DNA of 64,000 nucleotides, taken from contig NW_017265148.1 in the NCBI RefSeq assembly GCF_001638985.1, forward strand, positions 637,367 through 701,366, given 5' to 3'. Shown in pieces: positions 12,284-24,051 of this stretch. This DNA is from Phycomyces blakesleeanus NRRL 1555(-) (taxonomy: Eukaryota > Mucoromycota > Mucoromycetes > Mucorales > Phycomycetaceae). The stretch's first letter is position 1, and every line of letters begins with the position of its first letter. Under the pieces are notes generated by a model that saw only the letters and a list, made by a program, of their open reading frames with translations, had not been told where the DNA came from and did no database searches. The translations under genes and the position numbers were made by a program.

Positions 12284-12300
12284 GGTTTTATATATAAAAT
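12284..12300 (-). promoter_or_regulatory. TATA-like element of the MYND gene
   Basis: The minus strand reads TTTTATATATAAAACC about 65-80 bp upstream of the chosen ATG at 12220, a plausible TATA box distance. Confidence 0.45.
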
Positions 12301-12337
12301 TAAAGCAAAATAAAAGAAGTGGAATAAAATAAAATAA

Positions 12338-12371
12338 ATTGAATTGAATTGAATTGAATTGAATTGAATTG
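12338..12371. repeat. ATTGA pentanucleotide microsatellite
   Basis: About seven tandem units of the 5-mer (AATTG on the plus strand) upstream of the MYND gene. It creates a spurious Asn-Ser-Ile-Gln-Phe repeat in the minus-strand open frame. Confidence 0.9.
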
Positions 12372-14596
12372 AAATCTAGCAAAGAACAAGGACTATTTAT
12401 CAGTGTTGTTTTATGGTACAAAAGTCTGGCCTCAAATCAACTTGCACGTGAGTAGTTTTTTTTCCCTTTCTTCCTCTTCTTTGGTTTGATTTGATTTGAA
12501 CTCCTCAACCAAGTCTGAAGTGAAGAGTTACAAGTGCGCACATGTGTTTCTAGTCTGTCTATAATGAGAGGAGCCCTTTATCTCCGTTTAATATGATATA
12601 GATATGCGCAGCACGGGCCTTTATATCGTTTGGGCCATAGTAATCAAAATCATACAAAAAATACAGGGCCTCGACCACAGCAGGGGTTTACTAATTACCT
12701 TTAGAATTAATAGTTAAAAACAACTTGATTGAACTCAAGTACACACATATATACTTTGACTTGCTTGTGGTTAAAGCGAGATTTTAGAGATTGCACGAAC
12801 GCACAGGCATCTTTCTGTTGACCTGTCTGGGTCAGAGATTTTTTTTTCTTGTAGCCATAGCACCCAATACAGAATGTGTTACTAGACTGAATAGTGAGCT
12901 TCAGATCACCGCTTTAGTAACAAGCAAGGAAAACTGGATATGTCCAATGAGTTTCTTCTGTTCTTTTTTCTGGTTTGGTTTGGTGTGACAATAGATTGTT
13001 CTGAATCGTACGCCCATCGTTTGTACTATTATCCAAATCGATTTAAATTTGATTTCTTCCGAATAAAGAATAATGGTGAATAGTCTATATGTTTAGTGTT
13101 TGTGTATATGTGTACGCACACTTATTTAAAGTATGTCTTGTTTTACTATTATTGAATAGAAGCAGACTTTGTCAGAAAACAACTTCTTTAGATAACAAGA
13201 GTCATATCTATACAACGTGAAAGATAAGATTAGTGGTCAAAATAAAGGGGAACAATTGGATTCTTTGAGTTGAGTAGCCGCCAAAAAAAAGCTAAAAATA
13301 CGGGGTAAAAATAAAGAGCAATTTGTTTGTAACTCATAGATAGGTCTGGATAGATTACAAAGGTCCGTTTTGTAAGGGTAGTATATATTATCTTGTTTTG
13401 AGTTTAATATCCCACAAAGCGGTGTTGTCTCTCGAGTACACAATAAACTTACAGTCTTTGAAAATACAATGCAAAAGCAAAAGGTATATGCCAACACAAC
13501 TTTGAAGACAACCTTTTTGTTTCGTTTTTGATTTTAGCTTAAAAGAAAATTTTGGGTTGCTCTATTGTAATAATACTTGTGCACAAACGTGTGCTAGATT
13601 TATTAGCGTTTATTGGTCTTTTAGGCTTTCAAAAACGTTGGGATAAAAGAAAGTTTATCGGATCGTGAAGAACCTTTTGTAATGGTGAGAACATCCTGTT
13701 GATTAATTTGAGCCATTTTATTACAATACCGCCAATACCACGTCTAAGATTTCCGGTTATATTATAACATACAAAATCAAAATCGACACTGATACCCTAT
13801 CTTGCAGATTATTCTTGATTATTTTATCCGTTTTACAAAGTGTCTAGTTACATTTATATTTATATTTAAAGAATATATGTATGTATATCATTGACTGTGT
13901 ATTCTGAAACACAAGTAATTAATTGAGTCTCTTGTATCGACATTGTAATTGGAGTTTTCATTATTAATATTGCTACTGCTACTGCTACTGCTACTATTAT
14001 GCTTTTTTCTTTTTTTCTATCATCTCCATATAATTATCTCCGACCTATTCATTTCTCAATAAATTCTTGTACAATCATACTGGTCACCTTTAGAGTTTTG
14101 TACTCTAGGGTACTTTGTATTCTTTACAGCATATCGTCACACAGACTAAGCCATAGCCTATTCAGATAGGAGATCCGGACAAAATATATTTTATTATACA
14201 AAGAGAAAGAGAAAAAGAAGAAGATATGTTTACCAGAAATAATAACAATAGTAATCTATCTACACTTATTTTGTCTTTCTATTAGGGTGTTTAGTAATGA
14301 TTAGTTAATTAAATTCTTAAAAACAAATTACAAGGTTGTAATTGAGATTGGTGTAATATACCAAGCTTGTTGTGTATTGAAACACATAGTACTGTTTCAA
14401 TTTGTTTTTTCTTCTTTCTTTAATTTTAAATAAGAACAAAATAAAAATCGATTAAGCTACATGAAGCATATGTATGTTTGATAGACACAAAAGTAAAATA
14501 CACAAAAGGAAAAAGAAAAGGAAATAGAAATGTATCACATATATGTCTTGTTTTACTTTGGTTTGTTTTTATCGTTGTCTAGTCTAGACCACACGT

Positions 14597-14612
14597 GGGG
14601 GGGGGGGGGGGG
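14597..14612. repeat. Poly-G tract, 16 nt
   Basis: An uninterrupted run of 16 G on the plus strand, directly following CACGTG. Striking in an AT-rich region. Confidence 0.9.
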
Positions 14613-15263
14613 TTTGACCAAGATGTGTTAGTAAAAAGGTCCACTGTCAAAGCAAGACTTATAGGTTTACAATGATATCTCTGTTGACAATTGCACAATT
14701 TATGAATAATATGCCCAAAAGGTACATCTTGGTTTTATTGGTTTAGTACTTTCTTTCTTGTAATCAATTTGTTTCACCTAGATCCTGAACCCAAAAAGAG
14801 AGAGAAAGAGAGAGAGGAAAGAGGGCAAAAATTGCTCAATCATTTTCGTGAGAATTACCCAAATATACAATACAAGACAGGCTTTTATTAGTAAATTCCT
14901 GAATTATTATTTATTAAATTCCCAGGTTTTTAGGTAGCTGTTGTACAAAATTTGCCTATTTTGTTTCAAAAAATAAATTGTCGATCGTTTATACACTATT
15001 TTTCACATATCAATAAATTTATTTTCACAAAACAGATTTGTTAATTGGAAAAGAAGTCTAAATTCTATAGATGAAATAAGAGAACCTTCTATGCAGTGTA
15101 TTTGGTTTTTATCATGTTGGGTCTACTCTATAGATAAAGTGTCTATAGAAAGATTTGTCACGGGCAGCTTTAGATTACCCCAATAATCTTATTAGAAATC
15201 ATTCCAAGCCAATCGCAAATGAAATATCAATAAATTAAATAACGTCAAGACGATTAGACTCTA

Positions 15264-15331
15264 AGAGCACCCGCAGCGGTTTGTGTAAATAAATGTGACT
15301 TTAGGTTTAGACAAATCGCTGTGGATGCTCT
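15264..15331. mobile_element. Micro-MITE, AGAGCATC family, copy 2 (68 bp)
   Basis: Left end AGAGCACCCGCAGCGGTTTG; complement of the right end AGAGCATCCACAGCGATTTG. The two 26-nt arms are separated by only about 16 nt, so the element is almost entirely a hairpin. TA flanks both ends. The termini match the copy at 3959-4428, so this looks like an internally deleted relative. Confidence 0.8.
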
Positions 15332-15774
15332 TATCTTTTGAAGTAAAACGTATATTCAAATGTGTCCAATATCAATATCAAGTACCTTGATGAAGGATAA
15401 GAACATACTGAGCCAAATTAGTAAAAGAAAAACTTCCTCATTGATTTTTGAAGACGTTTGCCTCTTTTTTTTTTTGTTTTGTTTTGTCTTTTGAGACTAT
15501 TGTTTCTTGTCTTATTTATTGTGGTTGTGTTTATGCTTATATCTTGTAAACATTTCAAGTCATAATATATCTTATGGGCTTGCACTGCGTTTTCTAAACT
15601 GTCTTGTTGGATTATAAAAGGTAAATTTGACCACTGTAAATTTGAGCTACCTAGTAGTTAGTTGGTTGCTTTTGTGTTAATCGCAGATTTTATAACTTCA
15701 AAAGAATATTAATGATAGATCGTCTTCTTCTTTCTCTTATGAGTTAACTGGAATATTATCTTCTTTTTTTTTAA

Positions 15775-15797
15775 CCCCCCCCCCCCCCCCCCCCCCC
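15775..15797. repeat. Poly-C tract, 23 nt
   Basis: Uninterrupted C run 66 bp past the stop codon of the minus-strand UBX gene; it would be a G tract in that gene's 3' UTR if transcribed. It is followed by a (TG)n tract. Confidence 0.9.
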
Positions 15798-15862
15798 ATT
15801 TGTATATGTGTCTGTGTGTGTCTGTGTGTGTATGTGTATGTGTGTGGTATGTATATATATAT

Positions 15863-16023
15863 TTATGCTAGGACAAAGTTTACAGCCGAATTTTCTAAAC
15901 CAGCCTCTTGAATTGTCTGTTCCAGCATATCAATCAATTGCTTTCGATTAAAAACCAACTGTAATAACCATTAGTTCATTGTCCAAAGAAACATCCGAAT
16001 TGAAAACAAATTAGTCCCTTTTT

Positions 16024-16059
<36 letters not shown>

Positions 16060-18293
16060 GTTTGTGGGTTTACTTTACCTCGAATCCCTGCTGTTCTGTC
16101 TGAGGAACTTCAGCCTTGACAAACTCAAAGAGATACCTCACAGGATCTGTCTTCATAAACCGCCGAATCACACGTTTTCCATCAACTAAGCGGAACTGTA
16201 TACGGGTAGAATCAGCAAGGTTTGTTGGTTCTGGTCGTTTGTTTGCCTTTATAGAATCCAATAGAGATCCAGTAACTGCGGGTTCTTCCTCTTCAATGTC
16301 TTCAAAGTCCTCAGTTTCTCCATGTGGCTCAACAGCGTCATCCACAGCTCCGCCAGATACATCATGCTCATCAATGTCAACCGAATCTTCTCTTTCTGGT
16401 GCATTTCCATAAGCCTTTAGTGACGCTGCAATTGCCGCATTAATCTGTTCCTCTTCGCTCATATCCAACACATCCTTTTTTTTATAAAAAAAAGGATGGA
16501 AAAGTATGCAATAGTTAATTTTGTATCCTAATTGTATTTAATCACCTTTACATACCTTTGTTACACGTGGTCTTTTCATTGCAGCCGGTCTAGATCTGTC
16601 CGAGGATTGACGCTCCAAAAACTCGGTTGCTAAATCACATATTTTTTTTAGTGTATTGTATATAGCATGTTATTTTGAAATATATATATGTAAATTTTCA
16701 CTGGGTATGATATTACCATTCATCATAAAATCTGACGCAGACAACTGTTTGTCCCACACCTTGATTCTTTCACCTATAAGATGAAAATAGTAAAACAAGT
16801 GAATAACCTTTTCGTGACCCCACAGGATTTACAAAATAAACAGCCAATTTTCTTTACCAGTTCGAGCGTCAATGATTGCTACATGAGGGTAGTGTTGAGT
16901 AGGATAAAGGGTCAAATAACGTTTTCCTTCAGGACTGTCTCTTCCATACTATGACCGAACAGATGAATTTTTTTTTTAAAAAGAAAGTCAGTTTCATTAA
17001 TATATACAGACACAAATATAAAGCAATACTAAAAACTTAAGTCTCTGCTTATTTTTTTCAGCGTACCTGAAGAAAGATAAATGATTCTTTGATAATGTCT
17101 TTGACTGTAATATCACTCCACAAATCCCTGTTCAGTATCTGACAAGAAAATTCTGCTGGATCCTGAACGTTTATCAATAGCCATTTGTTCGATTCTCGTG
17201 CATTGTCTCTAGCCTATAGTTCATTATTAAAAAAAGAAAAGGTAAAGAAAAAATATTTATATCGTAAGATCTTTGTATTCATGTTACTTTGTATTCTACA
17301 CTAGTTCCATACTTCTTCAAATCCTCCTCGAAACATGATGTCAAATGGAGGTCGGAAAAGATCAGCCAGCCGTTTTGCCTTTGCTGTAGCTGCACTATCA
17401 ACGGCATGATGTCCAGCTACATAAGCACACACGAATATATATATATGTAACAAAAAAAAACAAAATTAAATACAAAAAAAAAACATTTCATTCTATTTGA
17501 TATATTTTTTAATATATATTTTTGGTTGCTGTTGTCGCTGTATAATTATCCAGCATGATCATCTCCCCTCATTTGGTGACACACGTCAGCACTGATGTTT
17601 TTTTTTTTTTTTTTTAAAAAAAAAAAGTTATTCTCTATTTACCTGTAGTTTGATCACTTGTAGGAAAAGCAGTAAAGAAATCAGGCGTAGGATTTGTGCT
17701 TGAAGACGAATCGCCTTGGTTAAATACTGAACGGTTTGTATTGTGCACTAGTAAGAAATAAAAGTGTGAGATGACATCTATAGTAATAATAATAATACTA
17801 GTAGTTTTTTTTTAAAAAATAAAATAAAGTAAAATCAAATATATTATTTACTTGATTCGCGCAAACCCCAGATAGCATTCTCATCAAATATAGACGATGT
17901 TCCAGATAGAATGTCATGACGTGGGGCAATGGGTGCACGTACAGGCTCTTTAATCTTCTCTTCAGCCTCGAATTGCCTGGCAAGTTCTTCGTCTGCATCA
18001 TAATGAGAAGTTCTCAAGGAACGTTCCGAGACTTGAGGTTGATGACTTGTTTCTCCATTCTCAAGGTAAAGTGTTACAGCTGTTTCAACATCACCATCGG
18101 CAATCTAATCAAATTCAAATTTGAAGCCGGTGTTAAGTCAAATTGTAGATAGGAAAAAGTTCATATTCGTCGGATAGTTTTTCTTTTTGTTTCTTTCAAC
18201 ATGTTTCGTTGTACTTACTTGGAGATAGCTTTCGGCTTCTTGCCTAGTTGCGCCCGTCACAACGCAAAAGTGATCTATTTCTTGTTCGTTCAT
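15863..18293 (-). CDS. UBX5: UBX domain protein 7-like Cdc48/p97 adaptor (UBA-UAS-UIM-UBX)
   Basis: Ten exons: 18293-18219, 18104-17852, 17747-17643, 17416-17313, 17213-17067, 16948-16858, 16773-16717, 16629-16556, 16474-16079, 15958-15863; all GT-AG and in frame; 465 aa. N-terminal UBA-like domain (about 1-45, MNEQEIDHFCVVTGATRQEA). A thioredoxin-like UAS domain spans about 145-278, with RLADLFRPPFDIMFRGGFEE, NKWLLINVQD and QHYPHVAIIDARTG. A ubiquitin-interacting motif lies at about 308-324 (SEEEQINAAIAASLKAY), then an acidic linker. The UBX domain (about 385-465) contains TRIQFRLVDGKRVIRRF. This matches UBXN7/yeast Ubx5, which links ubiquitylated clients and cullin ligases to Cdc48. The UBX5 symbol is by family resemblance. 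Confidence 0.9.
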
Positions 18294-18821
18294 GAAAGAT
18301 ATAAGAAAAAAGTAAAGAAAAAAAACTGAAACGAAAAGAAGAAGGAGTGAAAAAAGAAAAACGATGCTGTATTGTTAAGATAGGATCAAAAAACAATGCA
18401 CTTTTGGCGTCTTAAAGCAAGTCACCAAAATCCAAAATTCAATAAAAAAAAACCACAAAAAAAACCTCCTCTTCCTCTTTAGAAGTGTGCTTCCTATAAT
18501 AATAGTTGTCTATCTATCTATCTATCTATTCAATTTAGCTTTTCTTCTTCTTATTTAGTTTCTTAGACGCGGCTTTTTAATAAGAGATCATTTTAACTAA
18601 AAAGAACACTGTTATTTACAGTATCTTCATCCACAATTGATTTTTGCTTGTGGATTTTGATAGGAATCATGATGATTATATATAAAATGTATTACGAATT
18701 GAATAACGATAAAATATTAGACACGTCATCTACCATTCTTGTGCAAAAAAAAAATACAATATTAAAGAAGTACACTTGTATAATAATTTTGATAAACTTT
18801 TCTTTCTCTTTTTGCTTTTTC
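18294..18821. other. Intergenic region between two minus-strand genes
   Basis: 528 bp containing the UBX gene promoter and the 3' UTR of the dehydratase gene. A (TCTA)n microsatellite lies near 18508-18530. No gene is seen. Confidence 0.5.
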
Positions 18822-19907
18822 TTAAACATAATCTGGCTCACTAGCAGGTTTCAGGGCAGGATCAATTCCAATTGACTTCATCTTAACTGCAATCTCAAAC
18901 AGATAATCATAGCACTCTGTCATTGTCTTTGCTTTTTCCCAGTTTTCTTTTTAATGGTTCATACAAAACATTGTGTTAGATTTCCTCCATTATTCCCACT
19001 TATTTAGTTGACCACAAAAGTCAATTTCACTTACCTCCCCATACGTAAACGCCATGACGACGGACCAACACAGCATTAGTATCAGGGTAAGCCTCCATAG
19101 CCTACAGAACATTTTCATTCAAGATCAGTCAATGAAGTTTATTCAAATAAATCCACACACACATTTCACGCCCATTTTTTATACCTTGGCCATACGCTCT
19201 GTCAAATCCTCCTCTTCGGGTGTATTCTCCACAATTGGCACAACCAACTTATCAAAGTAACGTAAATTGGTCTTTGAGGATCCACGTCGGATACCCTTGA
19301 TCATCTCCTGGTGCGAGATCTCAAATGTCTTACCGGGATACAACAAAGTAGCCATGACAGCATTTTGGGAATGAGTGTGAATGCATGCGCCGGCAGCGCG
19401 CATAGTGTATGCATTGTAGAACAGTGGTGTACAAGCAGAGGGCTTTAACACATCAGGTTTACGCAAAAATGTTCTGTCACCAAGAGTCATGACAAACAGC
19501 TGATGAGCCTCCATTCTTTCCTTTTGTACGCCTGACGGAGCAATGTAGACATGATCACTAGATGAATTATTAATTATATATAATCAAATAAGTTTCTTTC
19601 CTATCTCTAAAAAAAAAAGAAAAACTCATTTCTTACTCTTTTCTGATGCTAATTCCACCACCTGTACCAGTAACCCAGCCAAGAGTATAGAATAGACGAC
19701 AGAGTTCAGGAATTAGGTTAGCAGGATGTTGTGGATCTGCTGAATGACAGAGTGCATCGGTCTGAGAAGACTATTTAAAAATAAATAAATGTAAGCATTT
19801 TTCTCTCTTTCTCTTATATGAGTAAATACATTAATGAATAGAAGAATTGATTAACGAATTCTTGTGAATTAATTAATGATTTATTAATTAGGAATCAGAC
19901 TTGCCAT
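18822..19907 (-). CDS. MDE1: Methylthioribulose-1-phosphate dehydratase
   Basis: Five exons: 19907-19905 (the ATG only), 19770-19637, 19557-19185, 19101-19035, 18946-18822; 233 aa (yeast Mde1 is about 244). Class II aldolase fold: [20 protein letters not shown], then [10 protein letters not shown], the zinc-binding HTHSQ near residue 104, the HQE acidic residue, and a third His in RRHGVYVWG near residue 184. It dehydrates methylthioribulose-1-phosphate in the methionine salvage pathway in the cytosol. The first intron (19904-19771) starts with GCAAGT directly after the ATG and ends TAG; this join alone gives [20 protein letters not shown], which parallels the yeast N-terminus. The reading frame has a stop immediately upstream of exon 2, so an upstream start is required. 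Confidence 0.93.
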
Positions 19908-20481
19908 ATTCTCAATTCTTTTTTATTATCCTTGTCTCTAAAAGAGAAAAGATGATAGAATGATATACAGAGTATAGATAGACAAACTAACAAAGAATTC
20001 AATGGTCATATGCACCAAAACGGGAATGTTTTGATTACGTCACGGATTTGCTTTTTCTGTGCAGTTGAGATTCGCAAAAATCGCTTCTTTTTCCGCTATT
20101 ATTCATTTCTGTTCGCGTCCTTTCTTCGCTCATAAAAAAGAACCACTCCCGACTCTCTCTCTCTCTCTATTTTTCTTTATATACCTATATATCTATATAG
20201 TTTCTGGACAATCTACTCGATTCCCCTCTTATAGACGAACGTTTCAGAAGAGTATTTAAAGAAAGAAAGAAAGAAAGAAAGAAAGAAGCAGCAAAAGCAA
20301 CAGAAAGACGAAGAACGAAGAACGCTAAACGAAAGGACGAAAGGAAAGAAGAGCTGGTCAAAATACCACAGAAAAGAAGAAAGACAAAAAAAACCAGCTC
20401 ACTTGAAGAAAGAAAGAAAAAACAATAAATAAAGGAAAATAAAGAAACGCACATTTCTTGCTTAATTCGCATCTTTCCGAC
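19908..20481. promoter_or_regulatory. Divergent promoter between MDE1 and the TAF3-like gene
   Basis: 574 bp between two opposite start codons. It holds a (CT)n run near 20153-20168 and a GAAA repeat (20261-20287) on the TAF3 side, probably in its 5' UTR. No specific factor site is claimed. Confidence 0.45.
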
Positions 20482-22132
20482 ATGACAGACAAATTCTGTT
20501 TTGCATTATTACGCATCACAACCCTTCAGATTCTTCAATCTGCAGGCTACGAATCAGTCCATATCGATCCAACAGACATTCTGACAGATGTATTTGGACA
20601 ATATATTCAAATGCTCGGCGCGACAACAAATGCTTATGCACAATTGGCGGGCCGGACAACAGGAACTCTTCAGGATGTTGTCGATGGACTTGAAGATCTC
20701 GCAGTCGATACGAATACTTTGCGTGATTGGCTCGAAGAAGAAGGCAAAGCATTGACTCCAACTTGGTCAGCATCATCCGATCCCGGAAGATTCTTACAAG
20801 GTAATGCACCGATGTATAAAATAAAACTAAAAAGAAAGGAAGAAAAGGGGATAAAGGGATAAATAAGTAAAGAGGTTAAGAGCAAAGTTACGCTAAAAAA
20901 ATAGAAGAGGAAAAAAGAAAGAGGAAGAAAGGATATGCGTGTGGGATGAGGTTTGGATTGTGGATTTTGGAAGAGGGTTTTTTTTATTTAGCTATTTTAG
21001 GAAACCGATGATTTTTGATAATATATATATGTTATTATTATTTTTTAATTCGTTTTCCATTTCAAAATTTCTCTTGACTCGATCGAAAAATCTCGATTTC
21101 AAAAAAATCCATTTACCAAACAAACCAATATATATACAAAAAGGAGTCGTAAAGCATGGCAGGCCAAGCAAGAACGAAGGATTTCTCTACAGCTACCAGG
21201 AAGTACCAGATCCAGCTGATAAAGACAGCTGGGAAGAAGCCATAGAAAAAGCAGAAGAAGTATTGGAAGATGCAGAATACGGTGACGAAGAAGAATACGA
21301 GGAAGAGGAGGATGAATATAAAGAAGAGAACAAGGAAGAGGAAGAAAGAAAAAAGGAAAATAATGCAGCTCACGAAAATGCACTCCCAGACTACATTCCA
21401 CCCTATTTCCCACCTTTCCCATCCGACCCCAAAGAAGAGCCAGAACAAACAGCTGCAGTGCAGCCACTAACGCCAATTTCATCATTACCTATCGTAACCA
21501 CAACCGAACAACCCAATACACTCTTACCATCTGTCGTCGTAAAAACACGCAAAAAACCCATCGAAAATCCTTTTACGTACATCACTCCCTTTGAGGAATC
21601 AACACTGGCAGCCGATAAAGAAACTCCGCAGCCACTCTCGCTTACCGTCACCACCACTATCCCTACACACATTGCCTCTTCCGCCATAAACACAAATACA
21701 CCACATCCATTACAGAAACAACCATCTAGCAAACGACGTCGAATTGGTATTCAAAAGATGCCGCTCGATCAAGTCATCAAATCTCTTGACACAAAACCAT
21801 CGAAAGATAGTAAATCCCGGGAGAAATTACCAGGGAATCAAGCCATCTTCCGTCGCTTCACACAGGATGAAGCAGCCCCTGGAAACACCATGTTTGGCAG
21901 AGTTCCTGGTGTTCTGGGTGAGATTGTGCTTCAGGTAGCATCTCCAGTAGCTGTGTCCAAGCTATCTTCCCCGAATTTATTGTTAGACGTGGCTTCCAAT
22001 ACAACCAATGGAGCTCAGGATGGAAATAGTTCAGTCTCAACATCAGACACAACACTATCTTTGAGCAAATCCCACGGAAGTATGCTAGCTTCATTAGCAG
22101 GAGGACAGCCTACACGCAAATCTACCGGGAGC

Positions 22133-22163
<31 letters not shown>

Positions 22164-22951
22164 GTAGTAATAGTAATAGTAATAGTAGTAGTAGTAATAG
22201 TAATAGTAATAGTAATAGTAATAGTAATAGTAATAACAACGGTAACAACACAATCACAATCACAACCACAGGCAACAATAGCAGTAGTAATAACATCACC
22301 AATACAAATGGTACATCGCCATCCGTAATCCGACAGTCCTCACATATTACGATATCCCACTCCAATAATTCAACCAACTCTTCTGGTACAGCCAATTCGA
22401 CGTCCAATACTATTTCTGTCACGTCTAACATGTCTAGCAAAGAGCACGGCTCTCATTATGAGTCCCACAGTTCACTCAAACGAACTGTATCAGACACACA
22501 CCTTCCTAAAACAACCTTGACACCCATGTCCCTTGCCTCCTTATCAGCCGCTTCATCTTCATCACCTTCATCATCATCTGGATCACATGCCAAGAAAAAG
22601 AAATTACCCAAACTTACATTAAGCTTACCGGCCGCCAATTCAAATAACAGTGGCTCTGATTCTCATCCTAGTTCTGCAAACAATACGCCTCTCAGTACAC
22701 CCAAGATTCGGTTCAAGATTAAACCACCCGAGCCTTCTGAACAGCCTGTCATTATTCTACCACCTCCAAAAGAGCCTGAGTCAATAATTCAGCAAGAAAT
22801 CATCCGGTGTATCTGTGAGAATCCGACTGTGGACTATGGAACCTTTATGATTGCCTGTGATAAATGTAGTGTTTGGTTTCATGGCAGCTGTGTTGGTATC
22901 GCTGAAAATGACCAGGTAGAAGAATGGTTTTGTAGGAGCTGCCAACGTTAA
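20482..22951 (+). CDS. TAF3: TFIID subunit TAF3-like protein (histone fold plus PHD finger)
   Basis: Two exons, 20482-20800 and 21144-22951, 708 aa; the 343-nt intron is the longest in the window. Residues 1-90 form a bromodomain-associated (BTP) histone fold: CFALLRITTLQILQSAGYES, then QYIQMLGATTNAYAQLAGRT. The middle is low complexity: an acidic Glu block (about residues 130-180), Pro/Thr-rich stretches, basic patches such as SSKRRRIG, and an Asn/Ser repeat (about 437-475, encoded by AAT/AGT). The C-terminal PHD finger (about 662-707) carries CICEN, MIACDKCSVWFHGSC and WFCRSC with the Cys4-His-Cys3 ligands. TAF3 pairs with TAF10 in TFIID, and its PHD reads H3K4me3 in animals. Yeast TAF3 lacks the PHD, so this architecture resembles the animal form. 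Confidence 0.85.
22134..22248. repeat. AAT/AGT trinucleotide repeat inside TAF3-like gene
   Basis: In-frame AAT and AGT triplets coding for an Asn/Ser tract of about 38 residues. It is likely length-variable between strains; the reverse strand shows an artefactual poly-Leu frame. Confidence 0.9.
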
Positions 22952-24051
22952 ATCATACCAAAGCAAAAGAAAATGAAAAATATAATATATACACATACAC
23001 AATGCACAACATACAACACACATACACAATCAAATTACAAAATAAATTACAAAATTACAAAATTGCAAGATTATAGGATCCGTATTCTTACTTTTATTTT
23101 TTGTATTAGTTGAATTCGTATGATTATATACTCAAAAAAAAGTCAAGAGGTTTTATAATATGTTTCAAATTGTCTCAATTTGTCTTAACTACCAAGAACA
23201 CGGGTTATCAATCGTTTGAAAACCCCTTCTTTCTTCCACCTCAGCACATAATGGATAAACAATGGTCCGCCAACCTTTAGAATACACGTGTGTATGAAAG
23301 ACAAATATTGTACATTTACATACCTTTATTAAAGTAAAGATGTAGCTTGAGTTTTATATTAAGCTTCTTCAGTACAATACCATACAAGTCAAATGAAAGA
23401 AAGAAAGAATAAGAAACCATAAAAGCACTAAATAAGGCCAAAAAATATTACTAGTAATTAAAATTAAACCTGATTCTGAAGGCTGCAATAAAATATCCGC
23501 CATAAGCCTTACAATAATTTCATAGTTTCACTATGCATTTGAAACAGGAATAATTTTTTTTATAAAGGTTTTTGTCCTACAATGGAAATCTCATTACTTC
23601 AGTGAATTCCCTACGAATATTACCATTTTCGGGTTCAATTAGATGACAAAGGCCAACAATATATATATATATATATATATTTAACAGATCGTCCAGGTCC
23701 AGATCATACACAGACTATTACTGTGTAGCAGTGTTTGTGTTGCTTTATCACATTCATGCCAATATTAAATATATTTCTCTATATTCTCTTTTCTTTAATA
23801 AATAGGAAATTTACCTTGAGAACACAAGCCTTGATAGTCTCTTTACAAAATTAAAATAAAATAAAAAGTTAAAAAAAAAGAAAGAAAAAAAAATCTCACT
23901 CGGCCCTTGAAAGCGGAATTGTAGATGTGTTCACAGTAACAATAATAATAGAAGGAATTTCACACTATATAAACCTTTTTTTTTATCTTCTTCTTCTTCT
24001 TCTTTTCTTTTGTCAAGTTATATTTCCTTCTCTTTCTTACATTCATTAACT
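22952..24051. other. Intergenic region upstream of P450 gene A
   Basis: 1.1 kb without a gene. It contains a (TA)n tract (23661-23680) and, near its end, a TATA box for the downstream P450 gene. Confidence 0.5.
23966..23973 (+). promoter_or_regulatory. TATA box of P450 gene A
   Basis: TATATAAA lies about 79 bp upstream of the ATG at 24052, followed by a pyrimidine-rich stretch of TTC repeats. Good spacing for a fungal TATA promoter. Confidence 0.55.

Larger units (their letters stand above)
12372..15862. other. Gene-poor AT-rich region
   Basis: About 3.5 kb with no supportable gene on either strand. It contains a CTGCTA/ACTGCT trinucleotide-type repeat at 13971-13995, a 16-nt G run at 14597-14612 directly after a CACGTG site, a 68-bp micro-MITE (15264-15331) and a 23-nt C run (15775-15797). 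Short frames such as 12791-12988 show no family features. Confidence 0.55.

Noticed and set aside
12221..12421. N-terminal extension of the MYND protein
   Set aside because: Encoded by an ATTGA microsatellite and a TATA-like region; the ATG at 12220 has better context.
22015..22440. Poly-Leu frame on the minus strand
   Set aside because: Reverse reading of the AAT/AGT repeat inside the TAF3-like gene.
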